Shown: positions 16,924 through 25,234 of the stretch, in pieces | Layout of the letters: each line of letters opens with the position of its first letter | Position numbering within the stretch: position 1 is the first letter of the stretch | Source: Betaproteobacteria bacterium | GTDB taxonomy: Bacteria > Pseudomonadota > Gammaproteobacteria > Burkholderiales > SG8-39 | Assembly (NCBI GenBank): GCA_022340705.1 | Contig: JAJDNJ010000104.1 | Coordinates: 1-32,106 of the forward strand | Reading direction: 5' to 3' | DNA length: 32,106 nt | The notes under the pieces: generated by a model | Seen by the model: the letters and a program-made list of their open reading frames with translations, nothing else | The model's database searches: none | What the model was told of the DNA's origin: nothing | Position numbers and translations under genes: made by a program

Positions 16924-17922
16924 ATGACAAATCTCCCTGCACAAATGCGCGCCGTCGAGATCGCCAAACCCGGTGGTCCCGAGGTACTGACGCCCGTTAC
17001 GCGCGCCCTGCCGACGCCGCGCGCGGATGAAATCCTCGTCAAGGTCGCCGCGGCAGGCGTCAACCGGCCTGACGTCCTGCAGCGCATGGGCAATTACGCC
17101 CCGCCGCCGGACGCCTCGGACCTTCCCGGGCTCGAGATTGCGGGCACCGTGGTGGCCTGCGGGGAGGGCGTCAGCCAATGGAAGTCGGGCGATCGGATCT
17201 GCGCCCTCACGCACGGCGGCGGCTACGCCGAGTATTGCGCGGTGCCAGCGGCTCAGGCCCTGCCCGTCCCGAAAGGTATTTCCGAGATCGAAGCGGCGTC
17301 GCTGCCGGAAACGTTCTTTACGGTCTGGAACAACGTCTACGACCGCGGCAAGCTCGCGCCCGGCGAGTCGCTGCTCGTCCAGGGCGGCAGCTCGGGCATC
17401 GGCGTGACCGCGATCCAGATGGCGGTCGCGACCGGAAACCGGGTACTCGTCACCGCAGGCTCTGACGATAAATGCGCAGCCTGCGTCGCGCTCGGCGCGG
17501 ACACCGCAATCAATTATCGAACCCAGGACTTCGTCGCTGAGGTCAAGGCGGCGACCGGCGGCAAGGGCGTCAACGTGATTCTGGACATGGTCGGCGGCGA
17601 CTACGTTCCGCGCGAGCTGAAGTGCCTCGCCGACGAGGGCCGCCTCGTGTTCATCGCGTTTCAGCGCGGCATGAAGACCGAGCTCGACCTGAACGAGGTG
17701 ATGCGGCGCCGCCTGACGCTGACCGGCTCGACGCTGCGCCCGCGCACGGTCGAGTACAAAGGCTACATCGCGCAGAATTTGCGCGCGCGTTTCTGGCCAC
17801 TGATCGAGGCCGGCAAGATCCGGCCGCAGATTTTCAAGACCTTCCCGCTGGCGCAGGCCGCCGACGCGCACCGCCTGATGGAATCCAGCCAGCACATCGG
17901 CAAGATCATTCTGACGGTCTAG
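16924..17922 (+). CDS. NAD(P)H quinone oxidoreductase, PIG3-type zinc-free MDR
   Basis: The predicted cytoplasmic enzyme reduces quinones or enones with NADPH. Its 332 residues show the PIG3 signature GVNRPDVLQRMGNYAPPPDAS with GLEIAGTVVACG, the LPETFFTVWNNVYDRG segment, the Rossmann motif VQGGSSGIG (about 152-160) and a TLRPRTVEYKG stretch. The zinc ligands of alcohol dehydrogenases are missing, as expected. ATG 16924 is used; a second ATG seven codons in is possible. The 3-prime end overlaps the convergent LysR gene by 17 nt. Its physiological substrate is unknown. Confidence 0.92.
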   Translation: MTNLPAQMRAVEIAKPGGPEVLTPVTRALPTPRADEILVKVAAAGVNRPDVLQRMGNYAPPPDASDLPGLEIAGTVVACGEGVSQWKSGDRICALTHGGGYAEYCAVPAAQALPVPKGISEIEAASLPETFFTVWNNVYDRGKLAPGESLLVQGGSSGIGVTAIQMAVATGNRVLVTAGSDDKCAACVALGADTAINYRTQDFVAEVKAATGGKGVNVILDMVGGDYVPRELKCLADEGRLVFIAFQRGMKTELDLNEVMRRRLTLTGSTLRPRTVEYKGYIAQNLRARFWPLIEAGKIRPQIFKTFPLAQAADAHRLMESSQHIGKIILTV

Positions 17923-18865
17923 CGTCCTCCGCCGCCGCCTCGCCGCGCAGCCAGGAGACGAACGCGCTCACCTCGCTGCGCGCGGCCGCGCCCGGCGCCA
18001 CAACGACGAAATAGGCGCGCGCCGGATCGGCCGAGCGCTGAAAAGGCACGACCAGATCCCCCGCGGCAATGAGGTCGCGCACGAGCGGCGTGCGGCCGAG
18101 CGCAATGCCATGCCCAGCCACCGCGGCCGGGATGATCTGCTCGTAGCCGGAGAAGAGCAGCCTTCCCGCGGGCTTGAGGTCGGCCAGCCCTTCGATCTCG
18201 AGCCAAGTTTTCCAGTGCAGCCAGGGATGGCGCCCGTCCGGATCGTCGAACTGCAGCAGAACGTGATGACGCAGGTCCGCCGGCACCTTGAGCGGATGCT
18301 TGCTGCGCTTGAGCATTGCTGGGCTGCACACGGGGAACACGCGCTCGCCGAACAGGCGCAGCGCGTTCGGACCGCAGAGCGTGGCCGGCCCGTGGCGGAT
18401 TGCGACATCCAGGCCGTCGCGCGCCAGGTCTTGTACCCGCGTCTCGGCGGCGATGCGCACGTCGATATCGGGGTGCGCACGCGTGAATCCGGCGAGGCGT
18501 GGAATCAGCCACAGCGAGGCAAAGGAATGGGTCGTCGTCACACCGAGTGCGCGCTTGCCACGCTGCGCGCGCAGCCGGTCTGTGGCCTCGCGCATGGTCG
18601 CCAGCGCCTGCGCTGCGGCCGCGTAGTAATCGCGTCCCGCTTCGGTCAGCGTGAGCGCCCGGTGCCTGCGCTGGAACAGTGCGACGCCAAGCTGTTGCTC
18701 GAGCTCCTGGATCTGACGGCTGACGGCGGACTGCGTGAGGTGGAGTTCCTCCCCGGCGCGGGTGAACGAGAGCAGCCGCGCGGCCGCCTCGAAGCCCCGC
18801 AGCAGATCGAGCGAGGGCAGTCGCTGCGGCCGCGGCGTATCGGTTTTTGCATTCCGTTTAATCAT
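17906..18865 (-). CDS. LysR-family transcriptional regulator, GcvA-like
   Basis: The 319-residue regulator has an N-terminal winged helix-turn-helix (LRGFEAAARLLSFTRAGEELHLTQSAVSRQ, about 23-55), a linker helix and a periplasmic-binding-like effector domain (THSFASLWLIPRLAGFTRAHPDIDVRI onward, with GLDVAIRHG) typical of the GcvA group. ATG 18865 is chosen; an open extension to 19006 would read through the intergenic operator and into the divergent gene. It is divergent from the DUF2917 gene 101 nt away and probably controls it and itself. The inducer is not predictable from sequence. Confidence 0.92.
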   Translation of the reverse strand: MIKRNAKTDTPRPQRLPSLDLLRGFEAAARLLSFTRAGEELHLTQSAVSRQIQELEQQLGVALFQRRHRALTLTEAGRDYYAAAAQALATMREATDRLRAQRGKRALGVTTTHSFASLWLIPRLAGFTRAHPDIDVRIAAETRVQDLARDGLDVAIRHGPATLCGPNALRLFGERVFPVCSPAMLKRSKHPLKVPADLRHHVLLQFDDPDGRHPWLHWKTWLEIEGLADLKPAGRLLFSGYEQIIPAAVAGHGIALGRTPLVRDLIAAGDLVVPFQRSADPARAYFVVVAPGAAARSEVSAFVSWLRGEAAAEDARPSE

Positions 18866-18887
18866 GCAAGACCCCAGGATATTTCGT

Positions 18888-18916
18888 TTGAGCGTCCTCC
18901 TACTCGAGAGGATAGT
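18888..18916 (+). promoter_or_regulatory. Candidate promoter of the DUF2917 gene in the LysR intergenic region
   Basis: TTGAGC (18888-18893) and GATAGT (18911-18916) are separated by 17 nt and would start transcription near 18923, about 44 nt before ATG 18967. Just downstream lie GCATG and CATGC arms around CAATT and a TGCATGCA palindrome, which may belong to the LysR binding site. Hexamer matches are only partial. Confidence 0.35.
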
Positions 18917-18966
18917 GGCTACATGACGCATGCAATTCATGCATGCAGATAGTACAGGAGGTCCGT

Positions 18967-19194
18967 ATGCGGATGGAAATTGATCGCGGCCCGATCCGGC
19001 TCGCAAGGCGCCAGATCGTGCGCATTCTCGAGGGTACCGGGCGGCGCATCTGCGTGCACGAAGGCTCGGTCTGGATCACCGAGACCGGCGAGCCGAGCGA
19101 CATCGTGCTCGAGCCGGGCGCCTGCTACTCGCTCAAGCGCGGTGGCCTTGCGCTGGTGACGGGTCTCGACGAATCGCTCCTGACCGTGAACTGA
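18967..19194 (+). CDS. DUF2917 domain protein
   Basis: The 75-residue protein has the compact beta-rich pattern of DUF2917: QIVRILEGTGRRICVHEGSVWITETGEPSDIVLEPGACY and then LALVTGLDES, which suggests a small cupin-like barrel. No enzymatic residues are obvious. ATG 18967 is set by AGGAGG at 18956-18961; an upstream ATG at 18943 lacks such a site. It is divergent from the LysR gene. Its function is unknown, but the pairing suggests it is the regulator's main target. Confidence 0.85.
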   Translation: MRMEIDRGPIRLARRQIVRILEGTGRRICVHEGSVWITETGEPSDIVLEPGACYSLKRGGLALVTGLDESLLTVN

Positions 19195-19211
19195 ACGCGA
19201 GGTGGCCCTGC

Positions 19212-19403
19212 ATGAACGAAGACTCTCACAGAATCAGCTATCAAGATCTCCTGCGCGACCCGGACCTGATCGACCGGGTGCAGCGCGACGCGCGCCGCTA
19301 TCGCGCGCGCGAGATCCGTCGCATGTTGAGCGAGATCTGGGGGACAAGCGCAGGACCGCGGCGATCCGCGCCACCCAGGTTGCGAACCGCGTCCTGCGGC
19401 TGA
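19212..19403 (+). CDS. Small basic hypothetical protein downstream of DUF2917
   Basis: The 63-residue protein begins MNEDSHRISYQDLLRDPDLIDRVQRDA and continues with RRYRAREIRRMLSEIW, an amphipathic basic helix, then a Pro/Arg-rich tail. I do not recognise a named family. GAGGTGG at 19199-19205 is a fair ribosome site, and the gene starts 18 nt after the DUF2917 stop on the same strand, so co-transcription is likely. The composition of the first 45 residues looks like a real protein, while the tail looks less constrained. Confidence 0.6.
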   Translation: MNEDSHRISYQDLLRDPDLIDRVQRDARRYRAREIRRMLSEIWGTSAGPRRSAPPRLRTASCG

Positions 19404-19420
19404 GCGCTCTTCCGTAAAAT

Positions 19421-19444
19421 GGGGGCTCCCCGCAAGGAGCCCCC
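19421..19444 (+). promoter_or_regulatory. Perfect hairpin sequestering the ribosome binding site of the SDR gene
   Basis: GGGGGCTCC (19421-19429) and GGAGCCCCC (19436-19444) form a perfect 9-bp GC-rich stem around the 6-nt loop CCGCAA. The Shine-Dalgarno AAGGAG (19434-19439) lies in the loop edge and 3-prime arm, and ATG 19445 follows the stem directly. In mRNA this would hide the ribosome site. On the minus strand the stem is followed by ATTTTA, a weak terminator-like feature. Confidence 0.6.
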
Positions 19445-20320
19445 ATGTTCAAAGACGGCCTGCTTACCGGCAAGCGCATCCTGGTCACCGGCGGCGGCAC
19501 CGGCCTCGGCAAGGAGATCGCCGAGCGCTACCTGCAGCTCGGCGCCGAGCTCTGGCTGGCGGGCCGCCGCGCAGGCGTGCTGGAGGAGACCGCGCGGGCG
19601 CTGACCGCAAGGCATGGCGGCAGCGTGCGTACTCACGCGGTGGACATTCGCGATGCGCAGGCGGTCGACGCGATGGTCGAGCGGATCTGGGCGGAATCCG
19701 GTCCGCTTACCGGCCTGGTCAACAACGCCGCGGGCAATTTCATCAGCCCGACCAAGGACCTGACGGTCAACGGTTTCAATGCGATTGCCAACATCGTATT
19801 TCACGGCAGCTTCTACGTGACCCATGCCGTGGGCAAGCGCTGGATCGCAGGCGGGCACAAGGGATCGGTGATCTCGATCCTGGTCACCTGGGTGTGGACC
19901 GGCTCGCCCTACGTCGTGCCCTCGGCGATGTCAAAGGCCGGCCTGCACGTCATGACCAAGTCGCTCGCGGTGGAATGGGGCCGCTACGGAATCCGCCTCA
20001 ACGCGATCGCTCCCGGCGCGTTTCCGACCGAGGGCGCGTCGAAGCGCCTGCGTCCCGGCGGCAGTTTCGAGGACGCGAACGAAATGAATCCCATGCGCCG
20101 CGTCGGGCAGATGCCCGAGCTGCAGAACCTCGCCACCTTCCTGATGGCCGATGGCTGCGAATGGCTCACCGGCGAGACGATCGCGGTCGACGGCGGCGGC
20201 TACCTCGCGCACGGCGCTTCGTTCAGCGAGCTCGACAAACTGTCGGACGTCGACTGGGCGCGGATGCGCGACATGATCAAGGCGCAGAACGAAAAGGACC
20301 GCGCCGGGCGCGGCGCCTGA
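19445..20320 (+). CDS. Short-chain dehydrogenase resembling 2,4-dienoyl-CoA reductase
   Basis: The predicted NADPH enzyme probably reduces 2,4-dienoyl-CoA esters in oxidation of unsaturated fatty acids. Its 291 residues contain the cofactor motif TGGGTGLG (15-22), VNNAAGNFISP (92-102) and YVVPSAMSKAGLHVMTKSLAVEWGRYGIRLNAIAPG. The usual YxxxK is replaced by S160-xxx-K164, as in mitochondrial DECR1, which has the same VPSA..KAG pattern. This resembles the DECR type rather than iron-sulfur FadH. It begins directly after a hairpin that contains its ribosome site, and is followed 15 nt later by a NUDIX-MBL fusion on the same strand. Confidence 0.9.
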   Translation: MFKDGLLTGKRILVTGGGTGLGKEIAERYLQLGAELWLAGRRAGVLEETARALTARHGGSVRTHAVDIRDAQAVDAMVERIWAESGPLTGLVNNAAGNFISPTKDLTVNGFNAIANIVFHGSFYVTHAVGKRWIAGGHKGSVISILVTWVWTGSPYVVPSAMSKAGLHVMTKSLAVEWGRYGIRLNAIAPGAFPTEGASKRLRPGGSFEDANEMNPMRRVGQMPELQNLATFLMADGCEWLTGETIAVDGGGYLAHGASFSELDKLSDVDWARMRDMIKAQNEKDRAGRGA

Positions 20321-20335
20321 GGCCCGGGTCCGTCG

Positions 20336-21985
20336 ATGACGCGTCAGCACCCGCGCCCGGCCGCGACGCTCGTTCTGCTGCGCGATGCGGCGCAGGGTCC
20401 CGAAGTCTTCATGGTGGAGCGCTCGCATGCGGCGGATTTCGTCGCCGGGGCCTACGTTTTTCCCGGCGGCGCGGTCGATGATGCCGACGCGCATCCGGAC
20501 ATGCAGGCACGTGTGCTCGGTCTGTCGGACGCGGCGGCCAGCCGCCGGCTCGGCCTGTCCGCAAACGGCGTCGGCTACTGGGTCGCGGCGGTGCGCGAAT
20601 GCTTCGAGGAGGCCGGAATCCTTCTCGCGGCGGATCGCGACGGCGCGCCGATCGCGCCCGAGCGCATGCTCGCGCTCGAGGGCTATCGCGATCGGTTGAA
20701 CGCGGGCGAGATCGGGTTTCTCGAATTTCTCGAGCGCGAGGCGCTCTACCTGCCCTGCGACCGGATTGCCTACTTCGCGCACTGGATCACGCCGCCGGCG
20801 CGCTCGCGCCGCTACAGCACGCGCTTCTTCGTCGCGCTCGCCCCCGCCGGTCAGGTCGGATCGCACGACGCCGGCGAAACCGTGAGCCATACCTGGATCC
20901 GGCCGGCGGCCGCGCTCGAGCGCTTCGAACAGGGCACGCTGACCCTGGTCAACGCAACGCGCGATGCGCTTTCGCGCCTGGCCGACTTTCGCGAGGCGCG
21001 CGTCGCGCTCGAGGCCGCGTTCTCGCTCGACGAGATCGTCGAGCACCGAGCCTGTTGGGCGACCGGGCGCGACGGCAAGCGCCTGTTCCGGCGCAACGAC
21101 CCTGCGTATTTCGAGATTCACTGGTGCGATCCGGAGGAGACCGGCGAGTCGACCTACGAGATGCTTCCGGGGATTCCCAAGCGCCTCGACGCGCGCGTCA
21201 CGCGCGTCATCGCGCCGAACCCGGGGATGATGACCGGCCCTGGAACCAACACCTACCTGGTCGGCGAGCAGGAGCTTGCGGTGATCGATCCGGGGCCGGA
21301 CGACGCGTCGCATCTCGAAGCGGTGCTCGCCGCGGGCGGGGGGCGGATTCGCTGGATTCTCTGCACGCACACGCATATCGATCACTCGCCGGCGGCGGCC
21401 GCGCTGCGTGCAGCGACTGGCGCGCAGATCATCGGACGGCCGGCGCCCGAGGGCCCGAGCCAGGACGCCGGCTTCGCGCCCGAGCGGATTCCCGAGCACG
21501 GCGAGCGGCTCAGCGTCGGCGGCGTGACGCTGCGCGCGCTGCATACGCCGGGACATGCATCGAATCATCTCTGCTATCTGCTCGAAGAAACGCGCATGCT
21601 GTTCACCGGAGACCACGTCATGCAGGGTTCGACCGTGGTGATCGGGCCCCCGGATGGCAGCATGCAGGCCTACCTGCGCTCGCTCGAGGCGCTGCTCGGC
21701 GAGGACGTCGCGGTGTTCGCGCCCGGCCACGGCTACCTGATCGGCGAACCGCACAAGGAAGTTCGGCGCCTGATCGCGCACCGCCTGGCGCGCGAAGGCA
21801 AGGTCCTTGCCGCGCTCGGGCGCATCGGGCCCTCGACGCTCGAGGCGCTGCTTCCTGCCGTGTACGACGACGTCCATCCGCGGCTGCACCGCGTCGCCGC
21901 ACGCTCGCTCGGCGCACATCTCGAAAAGCTCGTCGCGGAAAGGCGTGTGCGCGACGAAGCCGGCCGCTTCGCGCTCGCCGGCTGA
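20336..21985 (+). CDS. NUDIX hydrolase-metallo-beta-lactamase fusion
   Basis: The 549-residue protein joins two hydrolases. The N-terminal NUDIX domain (about 8-240) shows AYVFPGGAVDD and the NUDIX-box core VRECFEEAGI (86-95), so it may split a nucleoside-diphosphate-linked or CoA substrate. The C-terminal domain (about 285-545) is an MBL fold of LACTB2 type: NPGMMTGPGTNTYLVG, the metal motif THTHIDH (344-350), HTPGHASNH (403-411), FTGDH (Asp 426) and APGHG. All metal ligands look intact. It starts 15 nt after the dienoyl-CoA-reductase-like gene, probably in one operon. CoA-ester or nucleotide clean-up is a guess. Confidence 0.92.
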   Translation: MTRQHPRPAATLVLLRDAAQGPEVFMVERSHAADFVAGAYVFPGGAVDDADAHPDMQARVLGLSDAAASRRLGLSANGVGYWVAAVRECFEEAGILLAADRDGAPIAPERMLALEGYRDRLNAGEIGFLEFLEREALYLPCDRIAYFAHWITPPARSRRYSTRFFVALAPAGQVGSHDAGETVSHTWIRPAAALERFEQGTLTLVNATRDALSRLADFREARVALEAAFSLDEIVEHRACWATGRDGKRLFRRNDPAYFEIHWCDPEETGESTYEMLPGIPKRLDARVTRVIAPNPGMMTGPGTNTYLVGEQELAVIDPGPDDASHLEAVLAAGGGRIRWILCTHTHIDHSPAAAALRAATGAQIIGRPAPEGPSQDAGFAPERIPEHGERLSVGGVTLRALHTPGHASNHLCYLLEETRMLFTGDHVMQGSTVVIGPPDGSMQAYLRSLEALLGEDVAVFAPGHGYLIGEPHKEVRRLIAHRLAREGKVLAALGRIGPSTLEALLPAVYDDVHPRLHRVAARSLGAHLEKLVAERRVRDEAGRFALAG

Positions 21986-22064
21986 GGTTGGCAGGCGGAA
22001 GCGGGGTCGCTAACATCGGGCCGCGCGTGCGCGTCGCGCGTCCAATGGCCGGGAGGGATCTGGT

Positions 22065-23423
22065 TTGAGCGAGGGGCGGCAGGTCGATCTGTTCGTGATT
22101 GGCGGCGGATCCGGCGGGGTGCGCGCCGCGCGCTTCGCTGCGGGCTTCGGCGCGCGCGTTGCGATTGCCGAGTCGGGCCGCTTCGGCGGGACCTGCGTCA
22201 ACGTCGGCTGCATTCCGAAGAAACTGTTTTCCTACGCGGCGCATTTTCATGACGACTTTCACGACGCGGCCGATTTCGGCTGGACGGTCGGTGAGACGCG
22301 CTTCGACTGGCCGACGCTCCGCGCCAACAAGGATCGCGAGATCGCGCGCCTGAACGGCGTCTATGAGCGCCTGCTCGCCAACGCCGGGGTCGAAATTCTG
22401 CGCGGTCACGCGCGGCTGGTCGATGCGAACACGGTCGAGGTCGGCGGGTCGCGCTGGCGCGCGAAAACCATCCTTGTGGCCACCGGCAGCTGGCCGCAGA
22501 TGCCCACGATCCCCGGCGCGGAGCATGCGGTTTCCTCCGACGCGGTCTTCACGCTCGAGCGTCTGCCGCGCCGTGCCGTCGTGGTCGGGGGCGGCTACAT
22601 CGCGCTCGAGTTCGCCTCGATCTTCGGCGGCCTCGGCGTCGAGACGACGCTTGCCTATCGCGGCGCACGCCTGTTACGCCATTTCGATGCCGAGCTGGGC
22701 GAGCGCATCGCAGAGGAGCTGACAAAAAAGAAAATCAGCGTGCGCCTGAATGCGGCACCGCTGTCGATTGCGCGCGACGCGAGCGGTGCGCTCGAAGTCG
22801 GCTTCAGCGACGGCAATCCGGTCACGGCCGATCTCGCGCTCTTTGCCACCGGGCGCGTGCCGAATACGCGCGACCTGGGGCTCGACGCAGCGGGTGTGCG
22901 CTGCGCCCGGGACGGCCGTATCGTCGTCGACCGCTTTCTCAAGTCGAGCGTAGACTCGATCTATGCGATCGGCGACGTCGCCAACGAGCACAACCTGACC
23001 CCGGTGGCCACCGCAGAGGGCATGGCGGTCGCCCGCACGCTGTTCAACAACGAGCCCACGCCGATGGACTACGAGAACATTCCCACCGCCGTGTTCAGCA
23101 ATCCGAACCTGGCCACTGTGGGCCTGTCCGAGGCGGCGGCCCGCGAGCGCTTCGCTGCCGTCGATATCTACCGGACCTCGTTCCGCGCGCTCAAGCACAC
23201 GCTCGGTGAGACCGACGAGCGCCTGTTCATGAAACTGGTCGTCGACCGGGCGAGCACGCGAGTGGTCGGCGCGCATATGATCGGGCCGGATGCCGGCGAG
23301 ATCATCCAGGGCGTGGCGATCGCGGTGAAGCTCGGCGCGACCAAAGCGCAGTTTGACGCGACGATCGGGATTCACCCGACGGCGGCGGAGGAGTTCGTGA
23401 CCTTGCGAGAAAAGGCGGCCTGA
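22065..23423 (+). CDS. gor: Glutathione-disulfide reductase
   Basis: This cytoplasmic flavoprotein uses NADPH to reduce oxidised glutathione. Its 452 residues show FAD-binding VIGGGSGGVRAAR, the redox disulfide GGTCVNVGCIPKK (C44, C49), ATGSWP, the NADPH domain VVVGGGYIALEFASIFGGLG followed by YRGARLLRHFD with two phosphate-binding arginines, IYAIGDV, and the C-terminal GIHPTAAEE carrying the His-Glu pair. The start is TTG 22065, preceded by GGGAGGG (22051-22057); no in-frame ATG fits. The downstream cfa and hemerythrin genes follow within 15 and 2 nt, so the three form an operon suited to redox and membrane stress. Confidence 0.94.
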   Translation: MSEGRQVDLFVIGGGSGGVRAARFAAGFGARVAIAESGRFGGTCVNVGCIPKKLFSYAAHFHDDFHDAADFGWTVGETRFDWPTLRANKDREIARLNGVYERLLANAGVEILRGHARLVDANTVEVGGSRWRAKTILVATGSWPQMPTIPGAEHAVSSDAVFTLERLPRRAVVVGGGYIALEFASIFGGLGVETTLAYRGARLLRHFDAELGERIAEELTKKKISVRLNAAPLSIARDASGALEVGFSDGNPVTADLALFATGRVPNTRDLGLDAAGVRCARDGRIVVDRFLKSSVDSIYAIGDVANEHNLTPVATAEGMAVARTLFNNEPTPMDYENIPTAVFSNPNLATVGLSEAAARERFAAVDIYRTSFRALKHTLGETDERLFMKLVVDRASTRVVGAHMIGPDAGEIIQGVAIAVKLGATKAQFDATIGIHPTAAEEFVTLREKAA

Positions 23424-23438
23424 CGACGAGGGACAGCG

Positions 23439-24674
23439 ATGGGACTCGAAACGCGCATTGAGAAAGCAATCGGCGAGCTGCGCGGCTACCTCGAGGCGCC
23501 GCTCGCAATCGAGCTGTGGAACGGCAAGCGCTTCGCCTTCAGCGCCGAACCGCCGGTCACGCTGCGGGTGAGCGGGCCGCGCGCCGCGCGCACCCTGGTC
23601 AACGCCGACCTGGAGAAGCTCGGCACGGCGTACGTCGAGGGACTGATCGACGTCGACGGCCCGATCCGCGAGGTCATCCGTGCCGCGGAGCTCCTTTCCG
23701 CCCGCGGCCAGGGCTACCGACCGGGGCGCCTGCCGAAGCTTTCGTTTCACACGCGCAAGCGCGACCGCGAGGCGATCGGCTACCACTACGACGTGTCGAA
23801 CGACTTCTACGCGCTGTGGCTCGATCGCGAGATGGTGTATTCCTGCGCCTACTTCCACAAGCAAGACGACAGTCTGGAGGACGCGCAGCTCCAGAAGCTC
23901 GACCACATCTGCCGCAAGCTGCGCCTTGCGCCGGGCGAGAAGTTTCTCGACATCGGCTGCGGCTGGGGCGCGCTGGTTCGCTTCGCGGTCAAGCATTACG
24001 GCGTCGACGCCACCGGCGTCACGCTCTCGCGCAATCAGCACGCGCTCGCCAACGAGCGTATCCGTGCCGAAGGGCTGGAAGATCGCTGCCGCGTGCAGCT
24101 GCTCGATTATCGCGACGTGCCCGGCGAGGGGGTCTTCGACAAGATCGCCTCGGTCGGCATGTTCGAGCACGTCGGTCTGCGCAACCTGCCGACGTACTTC
24201 GGCACCATCCACCGCCTGCTGAAGGATGGTGGCGTCGCGCTCAACCACGGGATCACCGCAGTCGATACCGAGAGCCGCTTCGTCGGCCTGGGCGGCGGCG
24301 CCTTTGTCGATCGCTATGTCTTTCCGCACGGCGAGCTGCCGCACCTGATGGTGGTCGTCGCGACGATGGGCGCGAAAAAGCTCGAGGTGATGGACGTCGA
24401 GACGCTGCGCCTGCACTACGCAAAGACGCTGTGGCATTGGAGCGACCGGCTCGAGGCCAAACTCGAGCGCGCGCGCACGCTGACCGATGAGCGCAGAATC
24501 CGTATCTGGCGCACCTACCTCGCCGGCTGCGCGCACGCCTTCGAGTCGAACTGGGTCACCATCCAGCAGGTGCTCGCGGTGAAGAGCAGTAACCCGGGGA
24601 TCAGCCCACTGCCACTGACCCGCGACTGGATCTACCGGTCGACCAACGGCGCCCCCCCGCGCGAGACGAGCTGA
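23439..24674 (+). CDS. cfa: Cyclopropane-fatty-acyl-phospholipid synthase
   Basis: The enzyme adds a methylene from S-adenosylmethionine to unsaturated acyl chains of membrane phospholipids. The 411-residue protein has the N-terminal lipid-binding domain (1-105) and a methyltransferase domain with GYHYDVSNDFYALWLD, MVYSCAYF (active-site Cys about 136), the SAM motif LDIGCGWGAL (170-179), MFEHVG (Glu about 243), NHGI (His about 270) and a final HAFESNWVTIQQVL. Length is close to the family norm. It follows gor by 15 nt and precedes a hemerythrin-like gene by 2 nt. Cyclopropanation is a known response to acid, oxidative and stationary-phase stress. Confidence 0.94.
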   Translation: MGLETRIEKAIGELRGYLEAPLAIELWNGKRFAFSAEPPVTLRVSGPRAARTLVNADLEKLGTAYVEGLIDVDGPIREVIRAAELLSARGQGYRPGRLPKLSFHTRKRDREAIGYHYDVSNDFYALWLDREMVYSCAYFHKQDDSLEDAQLQKLDHICRKLRLAPGEKFLDIGCGWGALVRFAVKHYGVDATGVTLSRNQHALANERIRAEGLEDRCRVQLLDYRDVPGEGVFDKIASVGMFEHVGLRNLPTYFGTIHRLLKDGGVALNHGITAVDTESRFVGLGGGAFVDRYVFPHGELPHLMVVVATMGAKKLEVMDVETLRLHYAKTLWHWSDRLEAKLERARTLTDERRIRIWRTYLAGCAHAFESNWVTIQQVLAVKSSNPGISPLPLTRDWIYRSTNGAPPRETS

Positions 24675-24676
24675 AC

Positions 24677-25231
24677 ATGCCGGAATCGCTCAACCAGTGG
24701 CACGCAGAGCACGTCAACTTTGCCCAGCTCCTCGCGCTGTTCGAGCGCGAGCTCGCCCGGTTCCACGAGGGTGAGCGGCCCGACTACGCGTTGATGCTCG
24801 ATATCGTCGACTATCTGCGCTACTACCCCGACCGCTTTCACCATGCGCGCGAGGACGTCGCCTTCGAGCGCCTGGTCGCGCGCGACCCGAACCTGCGGGT
24901 GCGGATCAACCGCCTGCTGCAGGAGCATCGGGTGATTGCACGGGCCGGTGACGAGCTGCTCCGCCTACTGAACGACGTGGCCGACGAAGCGATGGTGCCG
25001 CGCGAGGCGGTCGAGGCGGCGGCCGCGACCTACCTCGTGTACTACCGCCATCACCTGGCGACCGAGGAGCGCGACATCATGCCGCGCACTGCCGAGCTGC
25101 TCGACGCCGAGGACTGGGCCGCGGTCGGGGCCGCCGTGCCCGCCGGCCCCGACCCGCTGTTCGGCGACGCCGCCGAGGCGCGTTACGCGGCGCTGCGCCG
25201 GCTGATCGACCTGGAAGCCAAAACCCGGTAG
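24677..25231 (+). CDS. Hemerythrin-domain protein
   Basis: The 184-residue protein is a four-helix HHE-type di-iron candidate. Possible ligands are in WHAEHVNF (H9, H12), RFHHAREDVAFE (H55, H56, E59), LQEHRVI (H84) and YYRHHLATEERDIMP (H125, H126, E130). The family senses or handles oxygen, nitric oxide or iron; YtfE-like repair of iron-sulfur centres is one known role, though the N-terminal Cys region of YtfE is absent here. It begins 2 nt after cfa and closes the gor-cfa operon. A perfect 11-bp hairpin follows its stop. Confidence 0.88.
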   Translation: MPESLNQWHAEHVNFAQLLALFERELARFHEGERPDYALMLDIVDYLRYYPDRFHHAREDVAFERLVARDPNLRVRINRLLQEHRVIARAGDELLRLLNDVADEAMVPREAVEAAAATYLVYYRHHLATEERDIMPRTAELLDAEDWAAVGAAVPAGPDPLFGDAAEARYAALRRLIDLEAKTR

Positions 25232-25234
25232 GCA

